A stretch of 64,000 nt of DNA from UBA5314 sp964635975 (GTDB lineage: Bacteria > Bacillota > Syntrophomonadia > Syntrophomonadales > Syntrophomonadaceae): the NCBI GenBank assembly GCA_964635975.1, contig CAZWPO010000004.1:72083-136082 (forward strand), read 5' to 3'. The notes beneath the pieces are model-generated. The model saw nothing but the letters and a program-made list of their open reading frames with translations. It was not told the DNA's origin and made no database searches. Every line of letters begins with the position of its first letter. The stretch's first letter is position 1. Positions 35,409-44,717 of this stretch are shown here, in pieces. The translations under genes were made by a program, and so were the position numbers.

Positions 35409-36485
35409 ATGAAAGAAAGATTAATCAATTTAGGATTTTCAGAAAAATATATTCAAGAAGCATCTCACTATAAAGATTTGTTTTTAGGAAGAGTAGTGGC
35501 TCAATATAAGGATTTATACAAAGTTGCCGCCGAAAATTCCGAACTGATTGCAGAGATATCCGGTAAGCTGCGATATTCCTCGGAAGAACTATCGGATTAT
35601 CCTTCGGTTGGTGATTTTGTCATGATAGACAGGGATAGCAATCTATCAGGAAATGCAATCATCCATCATATATTAACAAGGAAAAGCGCCTTTATAAGAA
35701 GAGCCGCGGGAACTGCAAATAATGTTCAAGTTGTAGCAGCGAATATAGATACCGTTTTTATTTGCATGTCCCTAAATAATGATTTTAATTTGCGTAGGCT
35801 TGAGCGTTATCTTGCAATTGCCTGGGATAGCGGAGCTATCCCTGTAATCGTGCTGACAAAGTCAGATTTGTGTTATGATATGCCCGCGAAACTTGCAGAG
35901 ATTAGAGAGACAGCCATGGGTGTTGACCTGATTATTACCTCAAGTATGACCCAGGACGGATATAAGACAATACTCAAGTACATTACAGCAGGTCAAACAG
36001 TAGCTTTTATAGGTTCATCAGGTGTCGGAAAGTCAACATTAATAAATAGGCTTCTTGGTGAAAACCTTATAGAGACCAGGGAAATCAGAAAAGACGATAA
36101 AGGCAGACATACAACCACAAGCCGTGAGCTGATGCTTATTCCTACGGGTGGAGCCGTCATAGATACTCCAGGTATGCGTGAGCTTGGAGTTGAAAGTGTA
36201 GATTTGGCAAAAACTTTTACTGAAATTGATGAACTTGCCAGCAGGTGTAAATTCGGCGATTGCCAGCATGAAAGTGAACCAGGCTGTGCTGTGTTAAAAG
36301 CCATTACAGAGGGGTTTATTACCGAGGACCGCCTGATTAGCTATAAAAAGCTGAAAAAAGAAGCAAAGTATGAGGGACTAAACTCCAAGCAAATTGAAAA
36401 AGAGAAAATAAATGAAATGTTCTCAGACTTTGGCGGAATGAAAAATGCGAGAGATTTTATAAAATCCAAAAGCAAAAGAGGATAG
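35409..36485 (+). CDS. rsgA: Ribosome small-subunit-dependent GTPase A
   Basis: Protein of 358 residues of the circularly permuted YjeQ/RsgA family. The G motifs are in permuted order: G4 LTKSD (149-153), then G1 GSSGVGKST (from 202), then G3 DTPGM. The C-terminal zinc site has Cys280, Cys285, His287 and Cys293. The N-terminus carries the OB-fold (about 25-100). RsgA helps late maturation of the 30S subunit. This long form with the N-terminal extension is common in Clostridia as a second copy beside the short house-keeping form. Only GAAGG lies before the ATG. Confidence 0.92.
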   Translation: MKERLINLGFSEKYIQEASHYKDLFLGRVVAQYKDLYKVAAENSELIAEISGKLRYSSEELSDYPSVGDFVMIDRDSNLSGNAIIHHILTRKSAFIRRAAGTANNVQVVAANIDTVFICMSLNNDFNLRRLERYLAIAWDSGAIPVIVLTKSDLCYDMPAKLAEIRETAMGVDLIITSSMTQDGYKTILKYITAGQTVAFIGSSGVGKSTLINRLLGENLIETREIRKDDKGRHTTTSRELMLIPTGGAVIDTPGMRELGVESVDLAKTFTEIDELASRCKFGDCQHESEPGCAVLKAITEGFITEDRLISYKKLKKEAKYEGLNSKQIEKEKINEMFSDFGGMKNARDFIKSKSKRG

Positions 36486-36522
36486 AGCGACAGAGAATCG
36501 TTCCCTATCGCTCTTTTCGCCT
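36484..36522. terminator. Shared convergent terminator
   Basis: Stem GAGCGACAG / CTATCGCTC (imperfect) followed by TTTTCG on the plus strand, between rsgA and the ABC-F gene. Confidence 0.65.
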
Positions 36523-36524
36523 CG

Positions 36525-38132
36525 TTATATCGCCTTGGCCAGGCTTTTAGAATCCTGCCTTTGCAGATATTCATCATAGGTAGTCAACCGGTCTATTACT
36601 CCGTTGGGAGTAATCTCAATAATGCGGTTGGCCACGGTTTGAAGCAGTTGGTGATCATGGGATACCAGGAATATGGTTCCGCCGAAAGCAGTCAAACCGT
36701 TATTTAATGCCGTAATCGCTTCCAGGTCCAGGTGGTTGGTGGGTTCGTCCATAAGCAGCACATTGGCGCCTGAGAGCATCAAACGAGCCATCATGCATCG
36801 GACCCGCTCGCCTCCGGAGAGGACATGGGCTTGCTTCTGAGACTCCTCGCCCGAAAACAACATTCTTCCGAGAAAACCTCGAATAAAAGTTTCTTCCTGG
36901 TCGGGAGAATATTGGCGCAGCCAGTCTACCAGGTTTAAATTGGAATCAAAGTAAGCTAAATGATCTCTGGGGAAGTATCCCCTATTGGTGCTAAGCCCCC
37001 AGTTAAAGTCGCCGCTGTCAGCTTCAATTTCCCCCATCAGTATTTGAAGTAAAGCGGTTTTGGCCTGTTCATTGGTACCCACCAGAGCAATCTTGTCACC
37101 TCGATTTACCACCAGGTTGAAATCCTTGAGCAGTGCGTCTCCATCAATGGTTTTGTTAAGGTTATGAACGGTTAGCACGTTAATCCCTGCTTCGCGCTCA
37201 GGCTTAAACTGAATCCAGGGCAATCGGCGAGAAGAAGGCCTGATGTCTTCCGGGGTGATCTTCTCCAACTGCCGCTTGCGAGAAGTAGCCTGCTTGGATT
37301 TAGAGGCATTGGCACTAAATCTGCGGATAAATTCCTGCAGCTCTTTGATCTTGGCTTCAGCCTTCTTATTAGCGTCTTTAGCCTGCTGCATAGCCAACTG
37401 ACTGGATTCCATCCAGAAATCGTAATTGCCCACATAGATCTGGATTTTTCCGTAATCGATGTCTGCAATATGAGTACAAACGCTATTTAGAAAATGCCGG
37501 TCATGGGAGACCACAATAATGGTACTATCAAGTTCCCCAAGAAAATCTTCCAACCAGGATATGGACTCCAGGTCCAAATGATTGGTGGGCTCATCCAGCA
37601 GCAATATATCCGGATGCCCGAATAAAGCTTGCGCGAGAAGCACTTTCACCTTTTCACTACCATTCAGATCCTGCATCTTCTTATTATGCAATGGTTCAGC
37701 AATACCCAGACCGTTCAGCAGTGAAGCAGCCTCTGCTTCAGCTTCCCAACCATTAAGCTCACTGAATTCACCTTCAAGTTCTGCCGCCTTCATTCCATCC
37801 TCTTCAGAAAAATCAGCTTTAGTGTAAATGGCGTCCTTCTCTTCCATAATGGAGTACAGACGAGCATGACCCTTAAGCACCGTTTGGATAACCTCAAACT
37901 CATCAAACTCAAAATGGTTTTGTTTAAGAACGGAGAGTCTCACCCCCGGGGGTATGATGACTTCCCCGGAATTGGCTTCAATCTCTCCGGATAGGATTTT
38001 AAGAAAGGTTGATTTTCCAGCACCGTTTGCCCCGATAAGGCCATAGCAGTTGCCGGGGGTAAATTTAATATTCACCTTCTCAAAAAGGGGACGCATCCCG
38101 TAACTCAGCGTTACATTACTGGTGGAGATCAT
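36525..38132 (-). CDS. ykpA: ABC-F ATPase, YkpA/YbiT type
   Basis: Protein of 535 residues with two ABC domains and a short linker, closely following B. subtilis YkpA along its length. The N-terminus has FTPGNCYGLIGANGAGKST. The first signature is the variant LNGSEKVKV, and the second is the standard LSGGERVRC. Both Walker B motifs are intact (LLLDEPTNHLD, LLMDEPTNHLD). The second Walker A is degenerate (GTNEQAKT), as in YkpA, so only one site may hydrolyse ATP. ABC-F proteins act on the ribosome E site; this group is house-keeping rather than antibiotic-linked. Confidence 0.9.
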   Translation of the reverse strand: MISTSNVTLSYGMRPLFEKVNIKFTPGNCYGLIGANGAGKSTFLKILSGEIEANSGEVIIPPGVRLSVLKQNHFEFDEFEVIQTVLKGHARLYSIMEEKDAIYTKADFSEEDGMKAAELEGEFSELNGWEAEAEAASLLNGLGIAEPLHNKKMQDLNGSEKVKVLLAQALFGHPDILLLDEPTNHLDLESISWLEDFLGELDSTIIVVSHDRHFLNSVCTHIADIDYGKIQIYVGNYDFWMESSQLAMQQAKDANKKAEAKIKELQEFIRRFSANASKSKQATSRKRQLEKITPEDIRPSSRRLPWIQFKPEREAGINVLTVHNLNKTIDGDALLKDFNLVVNRGDKIALVGTNEQAKTALLQILMGEIEADSGDFNWGLSTNRGYFPRDHLAYFDSNLNLVDWLRQYSPDQEETFIRGFLGRMLFSGEESQKQAHVLSGGERVRCMMARLMLSGANVLLMDEPTNHLDLEAITALNNGLTAFGGTIFLVSHDHQLLQTVANRIIEITPNGVIDRLTTYDEYLQRQDSKSLAKAI

Positions 38133-38275
38133 TTTTGTACCATCTTTCTAATATTTGTTTATCACAACCTTTACACTATAGCAGTTATCAGAGACAAAGG
38201 CAAAACCATGGCTCGAAGTTTGCCCCGGATTCACTGCCAGGGGATACTCCCTATACTTATATGCAAAACATGAGC

Positions 38276-38308
38276 TGCCCCTCTAGTCCATCACAGACTA
38301 TTGGGGCG
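38276..38308 (-). terminator. Possible terminator after the NYN gene
   Basis: Imperfect stem GCCCC...GTC / GAC...GGGGC between the NYN stop and the ABC-F start. The T tract is poor. Confidence 0.35.
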
Positions 38309-38348
38309 CTTCACCTTGCTTTTCTAAGCATTGGTTTTTGGAGTTTTC

Positions 38349-39098
38349 TTACTTGTTTTTGATATATTTATGGGTTATATGCGGGTGAGCGGTTTTCCGC
38401 GACTGGATTTCGAACTGCTTCAATGAGGATATAAAAGGGGTGAGTTTAGCGTAACCATAGTTCCTGGTATCAAAATCCGGGTAGCGTTTATTAAGCTTTT
38501 TCCCAACTGCACCCAAAAAGGCCCAGCCATCGTCATCTGAGGTCTCGGTTACAATTAGTCTAATTGATTCTATTAGTTCTTTTGTATTTGCCATGCCTTC
38601 TTCAGCCGCCACCTGCTTTTCTACCCATTCATCAGTGTTGATTTCATCGGAATTTGAAGGGACTGCAGCTAAAACTTCAAGGTACTTAAAAATTTCACAA
38701 GCCGATATAAATGGCGTAGGCGTTTTTTTCTCGCCCATCCCGACCACATACATTCCAGATTCCCTGAGACGGGCAGCCAACCGGGTGAAATCACTATCGC
38801 TCGAAACAATGCAAAAAGCATCTACATTTTTTGAGTAGAGTATATCCATGGCATCAATTATTAAAGCTGAATCTGTGGCATTTTTACCGGTTGTATAGCT
38901 GTATTGCTGGATTGGGGTTATTGAGTAATTAAGCAGGACGGTTTTCCATGACGCCAGCTGTGGTTTAGTCCAATCTCCATAGATTCTTTTGTATGTAGGA
39001 GTTCCATGGTTTGATATTTCATCAAAGATGTATTTTATATACTTGTCCGATACATTATCCGCATCAATTAAAACAGCAATCTTCCTATCATGTTCCAT
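38349..39098 (-). CDS. NYN-domain (PIN-like) RNase candidate with OST-HTH domain
   Basis: Protein of 249 residues. The N-terminal NYN domain (about 5-140) has the acidic active-site residues in IAVLIDADNVS, DSALIIDAMD and CIVSSDSDFTRLA, as in limkain-b1/LabA-type nucleases. A short acidic linker is followed by an OST-HTH/LOTUS domain (about 170-245; DDDGWAFLGAVGKKLNKRYPDF). LOTUS domains bind RNA, often G-quadruplex RNA, so this is a probable RNA-targeted nuclease. AAAGGGG precedes the ATG. It is monocistronic; role in the cell unknown. Confidence 0.88.
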   Translation of the reverse strand: MEHDRKIAVLIDADNVSDKYIKYIFDEISNHGTPTYKRIYGDWTKPQLASWKTVLLNYSITPIQQYSYTTGKNATDSALIIDAMDILYSKNVDAFCIVSSDSDFTRLAARLRESGMYVVGMGEKKTPTPFISACEIFKYLEVLAAVPSNSDEINTDEWVEKQVAAEEGMANTKELIESIRLIVTETSDDDGWAFLGAVGKKLNKRYPDFDTRNYGYAKLTPFISSLKQFEIQSRKTAHPHITHKYIKNK

Positions 39099-39311
39099 AT
39101 GATATCCCCTTTAAAAACTAGTATTCCCTAATAATTGTAGCTTAGAGCACACAAAGCTATTCGTCAATGAAACGACTTACGATTAGTGAATGTTAATGGG
39201 GCACCAGCGCCAGAGTTTCCACATTTGGTATCCTGATAGGCGGAAACAAGGCGGGTGCCGCCGCATTCAGCGGTTCCCGCCCCGATGTGCTGAAATTTAG
39301 CCCCAATTATG

Positions 39312-39704
39312 TCAAGGCCGCCAATTCGGGATCCCAATATAGCCTGGATCAAAAAACCAGTTTTCAGCTTCTGACTGGCTCACTACGAAGCGGTACTGAT
39401 TGCCCTTGTTGGCCTCAAATGCCAGTTCCCTGAACCTCGAACTAAATCCCGTTTGATCCGGGACTATTATTGCGACTCTTATGGAGTAGTTTATAAATTT
39501 CTGTAAAACTTCACCAGCCAGGCCGGTTTTCAGCCTAAAGAAATCTTTCGACATTGCCTCGTAATGTATCATCAACAGATTGCTATCATTTTCCCCACAC
39601 AGCGCAATCAGTTCCAGTGCATCCTCCTCAGTCTTAACCGCTGACTCTCTGGAAAATACCTCGATATATCTAGCGTTTCCGTTCTCTAATATTTCGTAGT
39701 TCAT
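39312..39704 (-). CDS. DUF4180 family protein
   Basis: Protein of 130 residues. The core LMIHYEAMSKDFFRLKTGLAGEVLQKFINYSIRVAIIVPD is the DUF4180 signature (a STAS/ANTAR-like alpha/beta fold of unknown function). Its start overlaps the stop of the PadR gene by 4 bp (ATGA), so they are translationally coupled. DUF4180 proteins commonly follow PadR-type regulators, which suggests a shared sensing system. The C-terminal end after QSEAENWFF is not typical and may be altered. Confidence 0.8.
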   Translation of the reverse strand: MNYEILENGNARYIEVFSRESAVKTEEDALELIALCGENDSNLLMIHYEAMSKDFFRLKTGLAGEVLQKFINYSIRVAIIVPDQTGFSSRFRELAFEANKGNQYRFVVSQSEAENWFFDPGYIGIPNWRP

Positions 39705-40261
39705 TTTTCTTTTACCTCTTTTGATCCATACTCAGATAGCTGCCGGCGAACTTTCCGAATCCACTCCAACTCATTTTGATAAGATGACAATATGCTTTCA
39801 TCTATCATCTTCCACAAAAAAGCTTCCCGCTCGGTTCTAGCCGCAAAACCGATCCCGCGCCTTATCTTTTCCCGGTTCATGATCAGCTGAAGCTTTATCT
39901 CATTTTCATATTTCTCCAGCACTTCATGCAACTCATCATTGCCCAGCAGATCGGCCCAAGCCATCTGAATCAAAAACGACTTCTTAAATTCAACGGGCGC
40001 GGGTGTAGATGCAATCCATTCCTCCAGCTCATCCAGACCTTTTCCAGTGATCGTGTATATCTTCTTGGACGGCGAACCCTCCTGATGTCTTATTTCGTTG
40101 GTTACGAATCCATTCTCCAAAAGGCTGACCAGCGCCTTATATATCTGATTGTTATTTCCCGACCAGTGCATAAAAGTCGAGTCCTGTATAATCTTCTTCA
40201 AGTCATAACCTGTCATTGGTTGATAGCTGAGTATTCCCAGAATTGCATGATTAATCGTCAT
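39701..40261 (-). CDS. PadR-family regulator with C-terminal dimerisation domain
   Basis: Protein of 186 residues: PadR winged helix (ILGILSYQPMTGYDLKKIIQ, NNQIYKALVSLLENGFV, SPSKKIYTITGKGLDELEEWI) and the Vir_act_alpha_C coiled-coil region (about 85-180). AAAGGAG precedes the ATG. First gene of a two-gene operon with DUF4180. Two perfect palindromes lie in its promoter, so it almost certainly represses itself. Confidence 0.9.
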   Translation of the reverse strand: MTINHAILGILSYQPMTGYDLKKIIQDSTFMHWSGNNNQIYKALVSLLENGFVTNEIRHQEGSPSKKIYTITGKGLDELEEWIASTPAPVEFKKSFLIQMAWADLLGNDELHEVLEKYENEIKLQLIMNREKIRRGIGFAARTEREAFLWKMIDESILSSYQNELEWIRKVRRQLSEYGSKEVKEK

Positions 40262-40283
40262 AATGGTTTTTCTCCTTTATATT

Positions 40284-40313
40284 TATAACATATGTTATTT
40301 ATAACATATGTTA
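40284..40313. promoter_or_regulatory. Double palindromic operator of the PadR/DUF4180 operon
   Basis: Two copies of the perfect palindrome TAACATATGTTA, in ATAACATATGTTAT (40284-40297) and ATAACATATGTTAC (40300-40313), 16 bp centre to centre, just upstream of the padR ribosome site. Confidence 0.8.
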
Positions 40314-40385
40314 CTGCATTAATCAATATGGAACTGACGAGGGATCCACCCATTCCTGTATCAGAACCGTCCCCTGACGCATCAA

Positions 40386-42557
40386 CTACATCGGATCATT
40401 ATCCTCTGCTGCATCTAGTTTTACTTTAAAGCTAATTTTCCGCTGCGTTTCCAGATCATCAAACTTGATCAAATAGACAGCCTGATCGCGGTCGATAGCA
40501 ACTATTTCCCCGGCACCTATTATACTGTGAACAATACGGTCGCCTGCCTTAAAAAGTGGTTCCAAAGACGACGATTCCAACATTCTTTCGTTGCTGGCAA
40601 TTTCCCAATTGGCTTCATTTATCAGACTACCGTCCATCTCATCGGTGTAAGCAAGCAGGGCTTTGTTGATATTGAAAATGAAACGCGACGGATACCGATA
40701 TGAACCATCCAGATTTCGTCCTTCCGCATCAGTCAGGAATAATCCCTTTTCTGCACGGGTGATCGCGACAAAAGCCAGTCGTCTTTCTTCTTCCATGCCC
40801 TCCAGGGTCGCAGTCTTTTTAGATGGAAACACGCCTTCGTCAAGGCCGCAGAGGAAAACGTACGGGAATTCAAGGCCTTTGGCTGCATGCACAGTCATCA
40901 TTTTGACAGCTTTATTATTAGAAGCCCCATCTGCATTGGTCAGCAGCGCCACATGGGACAGATAGTTTTCCAGCGTGCATTCCTCTCCACTGGAGGTCTC
41001 ATATTCATAAACCGATTGTTTTAGCTCTGCCAAATTATCCAACCGTTCTTGACTGCCCTCGGTACGGAGCATCGTTTCATATCCGCTCTTGTCAAGGAGC
41101 GCGCTTAAAAGCTCGGACATGGGCATATCCTGATAGCCGGATGAAAAACGATCTATCAGAGCCAGGAACTGCTTAGCTTTAGTGCCTTTAAAAATTTCAT
41201 TATCTATCGTCCTGGTGAGAGCCGCGTAAAGTGAAGACTTATTCTGGGCAGCATAATCCTGCAAAAATTTCATCCGCCGCTCGCCAATATTGCGTTTGGG
41301 CACGTTGACCACCCGCAGGAAGGATAAGTCGTCCTTATAGACTATCATGCGTAGATAGGACAGGGTGTCTTTGATCTCCATTCGGCCGAAGAACTGCACC
41401 CCGCTGTATATTCTGTAGGGCAATTCTTCCTTCAAGAAAACTTCTTCCAGTTTACGGGTAATGTAGTGAGCTCGATACAATATGGTGATGTCGCTAGGTC
41501 TTACACCTCTATCAGCCAGCTCTTTGATTTGAAGTGCGATCCATTTGGCTTCCATTTCCGAGGTTCTGGCGTGGTGGTAAACAACTTGCACCCCCTCCGG
41601 CAGCATGGGCAACAAATCCTTTTTAATGCGGTTTCTGTTGTTTCCGATCAAGGAATTGGCTACATCTAAAATTTGCGGTGTTGACCGATAGTTTTGCATC
41701 ATCATAATTGTGCGAACGTTATGGTACTCCTGGTCAAAGTTCAATAGATACCGTACGTTGGCTCCTCGCCACGTGTAGATAGTCTGATCAGGATCGCCTA
41801 CAATAAATAGGTTTTTGTGGTAAGCGCACAACACCTTCATCAGGCGGTACTGCAGATCGTCGATATCCTGGTACTCATCGATCATGATGTACTCCAGGCG
41901 CTGCTGCCACCTTAACCTGACCGCATCGTTAACGCTGAAGATATACAAGACATATTTAATCAGGTCGTTGTAGTCCAAGCCGAAGCATTTCTTTTCCTGA
42001 TAGATATATCCCCAGAATATAATGTCCTCCACTTCCGTAGCATTCAAGTACATTTGATGCAGCTCTTCCAACGGCAGTGCTATCATATACTCGTAGTAAT
42101 CAGGTATTTTCAATATCTTACGAGTTTCGATCATGTCCCGGGCTTTTGAGAAAGTCATATGGCGAAGGGTGAGGCCGCGCTCCTCGTATATGATCTTCAG
42201 CATCGCATCTATATCGGCATTATCAAGCACCAGGAAACTTTTCGGATACTGTACGGCATTAATATCCTCCTGCAAAACGGATACGCAAAAGCTGTGGAAA
42301 GTGCTGATATAGCCGGTATCGTTATCACCGGTAAGACGGCGAATACGCTGTTTCATCTCATTTGCGGATTTATTGGTAAATGTAACACAGAGGATGTTGG
42401 AAGGCATGATCCCGATATCATTGACAAGATAGGCAAATCGATGCGACAGCGCCCGAGTCTTACCGGAGCCCGCACCCGCAATCACGCGGATAAAACCTTC
42501 AGTAGAAGTCACAGCCTGTCGTTGTTTCTCGTTAAGTCCATCTAAAATACTACCCAT
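40386..42557 (-). CDS. UvrD/PcrA-type superfamily 1 helicase
   Basis: Protein of 723 residues. Motifs appear in order: Q/Walker A AGAGSGKT (27-34), Ia TFTNKSANEMKQRI, II DEYQD, III GDPDQTIYTWRGA, IV QNYRS, V TVHAAKGLEFPYVF, VI VAITRAEKGLFL. The C-terminus ends with a Tudor-like segment (GDRIVHSIIGAGEIVAIDRDQAVYLIKFDD), the PcrA RNA-polymerase-binding region. It unwinds DNA in repair and replication. It lies alone. The usual pcrA partner ligA is not adjacent, so it may be a second copy. Confidence 0.88.
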   Translation of the reverse strand: MGSILDGLNEKQRQAVTSTEGFIRVIAGAGSGKTRALSHRFAYLVNDIGIMPSNILCVTFTNKSANEMKQRIRRLTGDNDTGYISTFHSFCVSVLQEDINAVQYPKSFLVLDNADIDAMLKIIYEERGLTLRHMTFSKARDMIETRKILKIPDYYEYMIALPLEELHQMYLNATEVEDIIFWGYIYQEKKCFGLDYNDLIKYVLYIFSVNDAVRLRWQQRLEYIMIDEYQDIDDLQYRLMKVLCAYHKNLFIVGDPDQTIYTWRGANVRYLLNFDQEYHNVRTIMMMQNYRSTPQILDVANSLIGNNRNRIKKDLLPMLPEGVQVVYHHARTSEMEAKWIALQIKELADRGVRPSDITILYRAHYITRKLEEVFLKEELPYRIYSGVQFFGRMEIKDTLSYLRMIVYKDDLSFLRVVNVPKRNIGERRMKFLQDYAAQNKSSLYAALTRTIDNEIFKGTKAKQFLALIDRFSSGYQDMPMSELLSALLDKSGYETMLRTEGSQERLDNLAELKQSVYEYETSSGEECTLENYLSHVALLTNADGASNNKAVKMMTVHAAKGLEFPYVFLCGLDEGVFPSKKTATLEGMEEERRLAFVAITRAEKGLFLTDAEGRNLDGSYRYPSRFIFNINKALLAYTDEMDGSLINEANWEIASNERMLESSSLEPLFKAGDRIVHSIIGAGEIVAIDRDQAVYLIKFDDLETQRKISFKVKLDAAEDNDPM

Positions 42558-42979
42558 CCTGACGGAACCCCATCTTAAGCATTAAATTTCTATGTATTGC
42601 CGTTCTTCGCTCATTGAAGCAAGCTCATTTCTGGTAGCCTAAACACAACAATATATTGCGAATCAGAAGCACTTGAACGACCGCTTTATAGGACACAGAA
42701 CCGACCCTATTTCCTCCATGACCCGTTGTGGAGCAAGAAATGTGGGTGAGTGAGTTTCGCTTGAATATAATTATAGAGCCGAACGCGTGTTCTGGCAATG
42801 TTTATATCATTGGCCCGTCAGGACTGCAGATTATTATTCATCTACATTATTGCCCATGTGATACCGAACAATGAAAGCCAATGGAATAATAGTCCTCCCT
42901 TTCTACATTAATAGTGGCGTATACTTAATATACAAACAAGCACCGCGATGCATGTTCCAGAAGGGAGTGTCAATATACC
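42558..42979. other. 420-bp divergent spacer
   Basis: No gene supported. A fragment near 42680-42730 (ACAGAACCGACCC ... CCATGACCCG) resembles the GTCCCC-type repeats. TATACTTAATATACAA near 42918 is the best promoter-like stretch for the following gene. Confidence 0.35.
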
Positions 42980-44422
42980 ATGAAAAGAATTATTGGCTTG
43001 AGCGCTGTGCTAGGACTGTTGATTCTTGCGGGCGGTTTTTTCCCTGGTAAGGTTCAGGCGGCTGTTCCGGCCCCACCCACCAACCTGACCGCCGAGGGGG
43101 ACCATTACAGCTATATAAACCTTAGATGGACAGATAACTCTAGCAACGAAACCCAATTCACCATATATCGTCATAAGGCGGGAGAATCAGGTTTTACGCC
43201 CATAGCCAATGTACCCGCCAATACCTGGAAGTACAAGGATACTGGACTCGATCCGGACACCACCTACGCATATAAGGTAAGAGCCCGCAACCGGGATGGG
43301 TATTCAACTTATAGCAACCAGGCCGTTGCCGAAACCAGCAACCATCCAAAGCTTCGGATATTGTCACCCAACGGAGGCGAGGTATGGAGAGAGGGGGAAA
43401 CCCATTACATAACCTGGACCTGCGATGGAGAAGAAATGATAGGATTCATCGAATACATTGTCGATGATGGACCGAGCATCAGACTGGAGACTGCAATGGA
43501 CATGGACCCTGGAACCTACAGGTGGACTATACCCAACATTGACTCCGACCGGGTCAAGATTTTGGTTGCGGCCTACCCACATGATAGTGGGGCTACGGGC
43601 AGCGACTGGACGGATGGCTATATAACCATCCGTCCGCTAATCCATGCGGCGCCCTTTGGACCACCTCCCGCCCCCAGCGAGCTGCGGCTGACCGGCATGG
43701 AGACAGTCACTTTGAACTGGACAGACAATTCCATAAACGAGACCGGATTCAAAATAGAACGCCGGGAGGGCCACGGGGTATTCGGCCAGATAGCAACTGT
43801 GGGAGCCAATGCTACTACTTACGAAGATCCCGGTCTGACCAGGGGTGTAACCTATACCTACCGGGTACGGGCTTACAATAGCGGTGGCAACTCGGACTAC
43901 TCTAACGAAGCCCAGCGTGCGACCATGCTGGCCCTGGACCACGCCCCGCCCTCTAACCCGACCACCTCTGCAGATCCTTCACCAGAACCTTCAGAAGGAT
44001 CGGGCCAGACGATACTGCGCTTCTATATTGATTCCGGCGAGTACTATATCAAAGGCCAGGCCGATTCCACCGCCCGATTGGTTACAATGGACACCGCGCC
44101 GGCAATTCGGGAAGGCCGCACCATACTGCCCATACGGTACGTGGCTGAACAGATCGGGGCTGACGTGGAATGGGATGATGTCTGCAGTCAGGTTACGATT
44201 AAACTAGGCACTCGTACTATTGTCTTATGGATCAACAACGGCAAAGCTCAGGTCAACAGCGTAGAAATGGCCATCGATCCGGGCAACCCGGCAGTCACTC
44301 CAATAATCGTTCCTCCCGGCCGAACCATGCTGCCCCTGCGTTTTATAACAGAAAACCTGGGCTGCCAGGTGGACTGGAATCCAGAATTGAGAGAGGTCAA
44401 AATAACCTATCCTAAATCCTAA
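42980..44422 (+). CDS. Secreted fibronectin-III / copper-amine-oxidase-N protein
   Basis: Protein of 480 residues: signal peptide (about 1-28, ending KVQAA), first fibronectin III domain (about 30-118, PPTNLTAEG...NLRWTDNSSNETQFTIYR). A Kre9/KNH-type Ig-like domain follows (about 122-212, LSPNGGEVWREGETHYITWTCDG). Then come a second fibronectin III domain (about 225-315), a Pro/Ser linker and a C-terminal copper amine oxidase N-terminal-type domain (about 345-480). It should be an extracellular adhesive or wall-associated protein. Its Ig-like domain is related to the repeats of the protein at the window start. Confidence 0.88.
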   Translation: MKRIIGLSAVLGLLILAGGFFPGKVQAAVPAPPTNLTAEGDHYSYINLRWTDNSSNETQFTIYRHKAGESGFTPIANVPANTWKYKDTGLDPDTTYAYKVRARNRDGYSTYSNQAVAETSNHPKLRILSPNGGEVWREGETHYITWTCDGEEMIGFIEYIVDDGPSIRLETAMDMDPGTYRWTIPNIDSDRVKILVAAYPHDSGATGSDWTDGYITIRPLIHAAPFGPPPAPSELRLTGMETVTLNWTDNSINETGFKIERREGHGVFGQIATVGANATTYEDPGLTRGVTYTYRVRAYNSGGNSDYSNEAQRATMLALDHAPPSNPTTSADPSPEPSEGSGQTILRFYIDSGEYYIKGQADSTARLVTMDTAPAIREGRTILPIRYVAEQIGADVEWDDVCSQVTIKLGTRTIVLWINNGKAQVNSVEMAIDPGNPAVTPIIVPPGRTMLPLRFITENLGCQVDWNPELREVKITYPKS

Positions 44423-44431
44423 ATGATTCAA

Positions 44432-44618
44432 ACAACAGGCAAGCAGGCAGGGCGAGCAAAAAAGGTGAAGCACCCTTCGGGCACTAGAATCTCAGTTCGC
44501 TGCGCTCAACAAATAAGGATGATCGAGGCGCTCGGAAAGCCCGTGACGGTCTGAAATCCTCGGCTAAGCTAGGGATTTTAGTTTGTCAAAGAAGTTGACA
44601 CCCTGGCAGTCGCTCAGA
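44432..44618 (+). repeat. Dispersed hairpin repeat, copy C
   Basis: Begins GGCAGGGCGAGCAAAAAA and ends TGTCAAAGAAGTTGACA followed by CCCTGGCAG. The middle contains GAAAGCCCGTGACGGTCTGAA, which echoes the AAGCCCG and GACGGTCTGAA parts of copy A. It lies directly after the fibronectin gene. Confidence 0.7.
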
Positions 44619-44717
44619 TAGGCTCTACCCGGTCCTCTGTCGCATTTCCTGTCACATAACAAGAAAGCCTATAAAAACCTTCAACGGTTTTCTTAATTCA
44701 AAAGATCTGTTTTTTCA

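Noticed and set aside
35224..35412. Plus-strand frame of 62 codons before rsgA
   Set aside because: It consists of the 40-bp direct repeat and its echoes, not of protein-like sequence.
39164..39352. Minus-strand frame of 62 codons after DUF4180; the other strand reads TFGILIGGNKAGAAAFSGSR
   Set aside because: Neither has a start or ribosome site; at best a decayed fragment of unknown origin.
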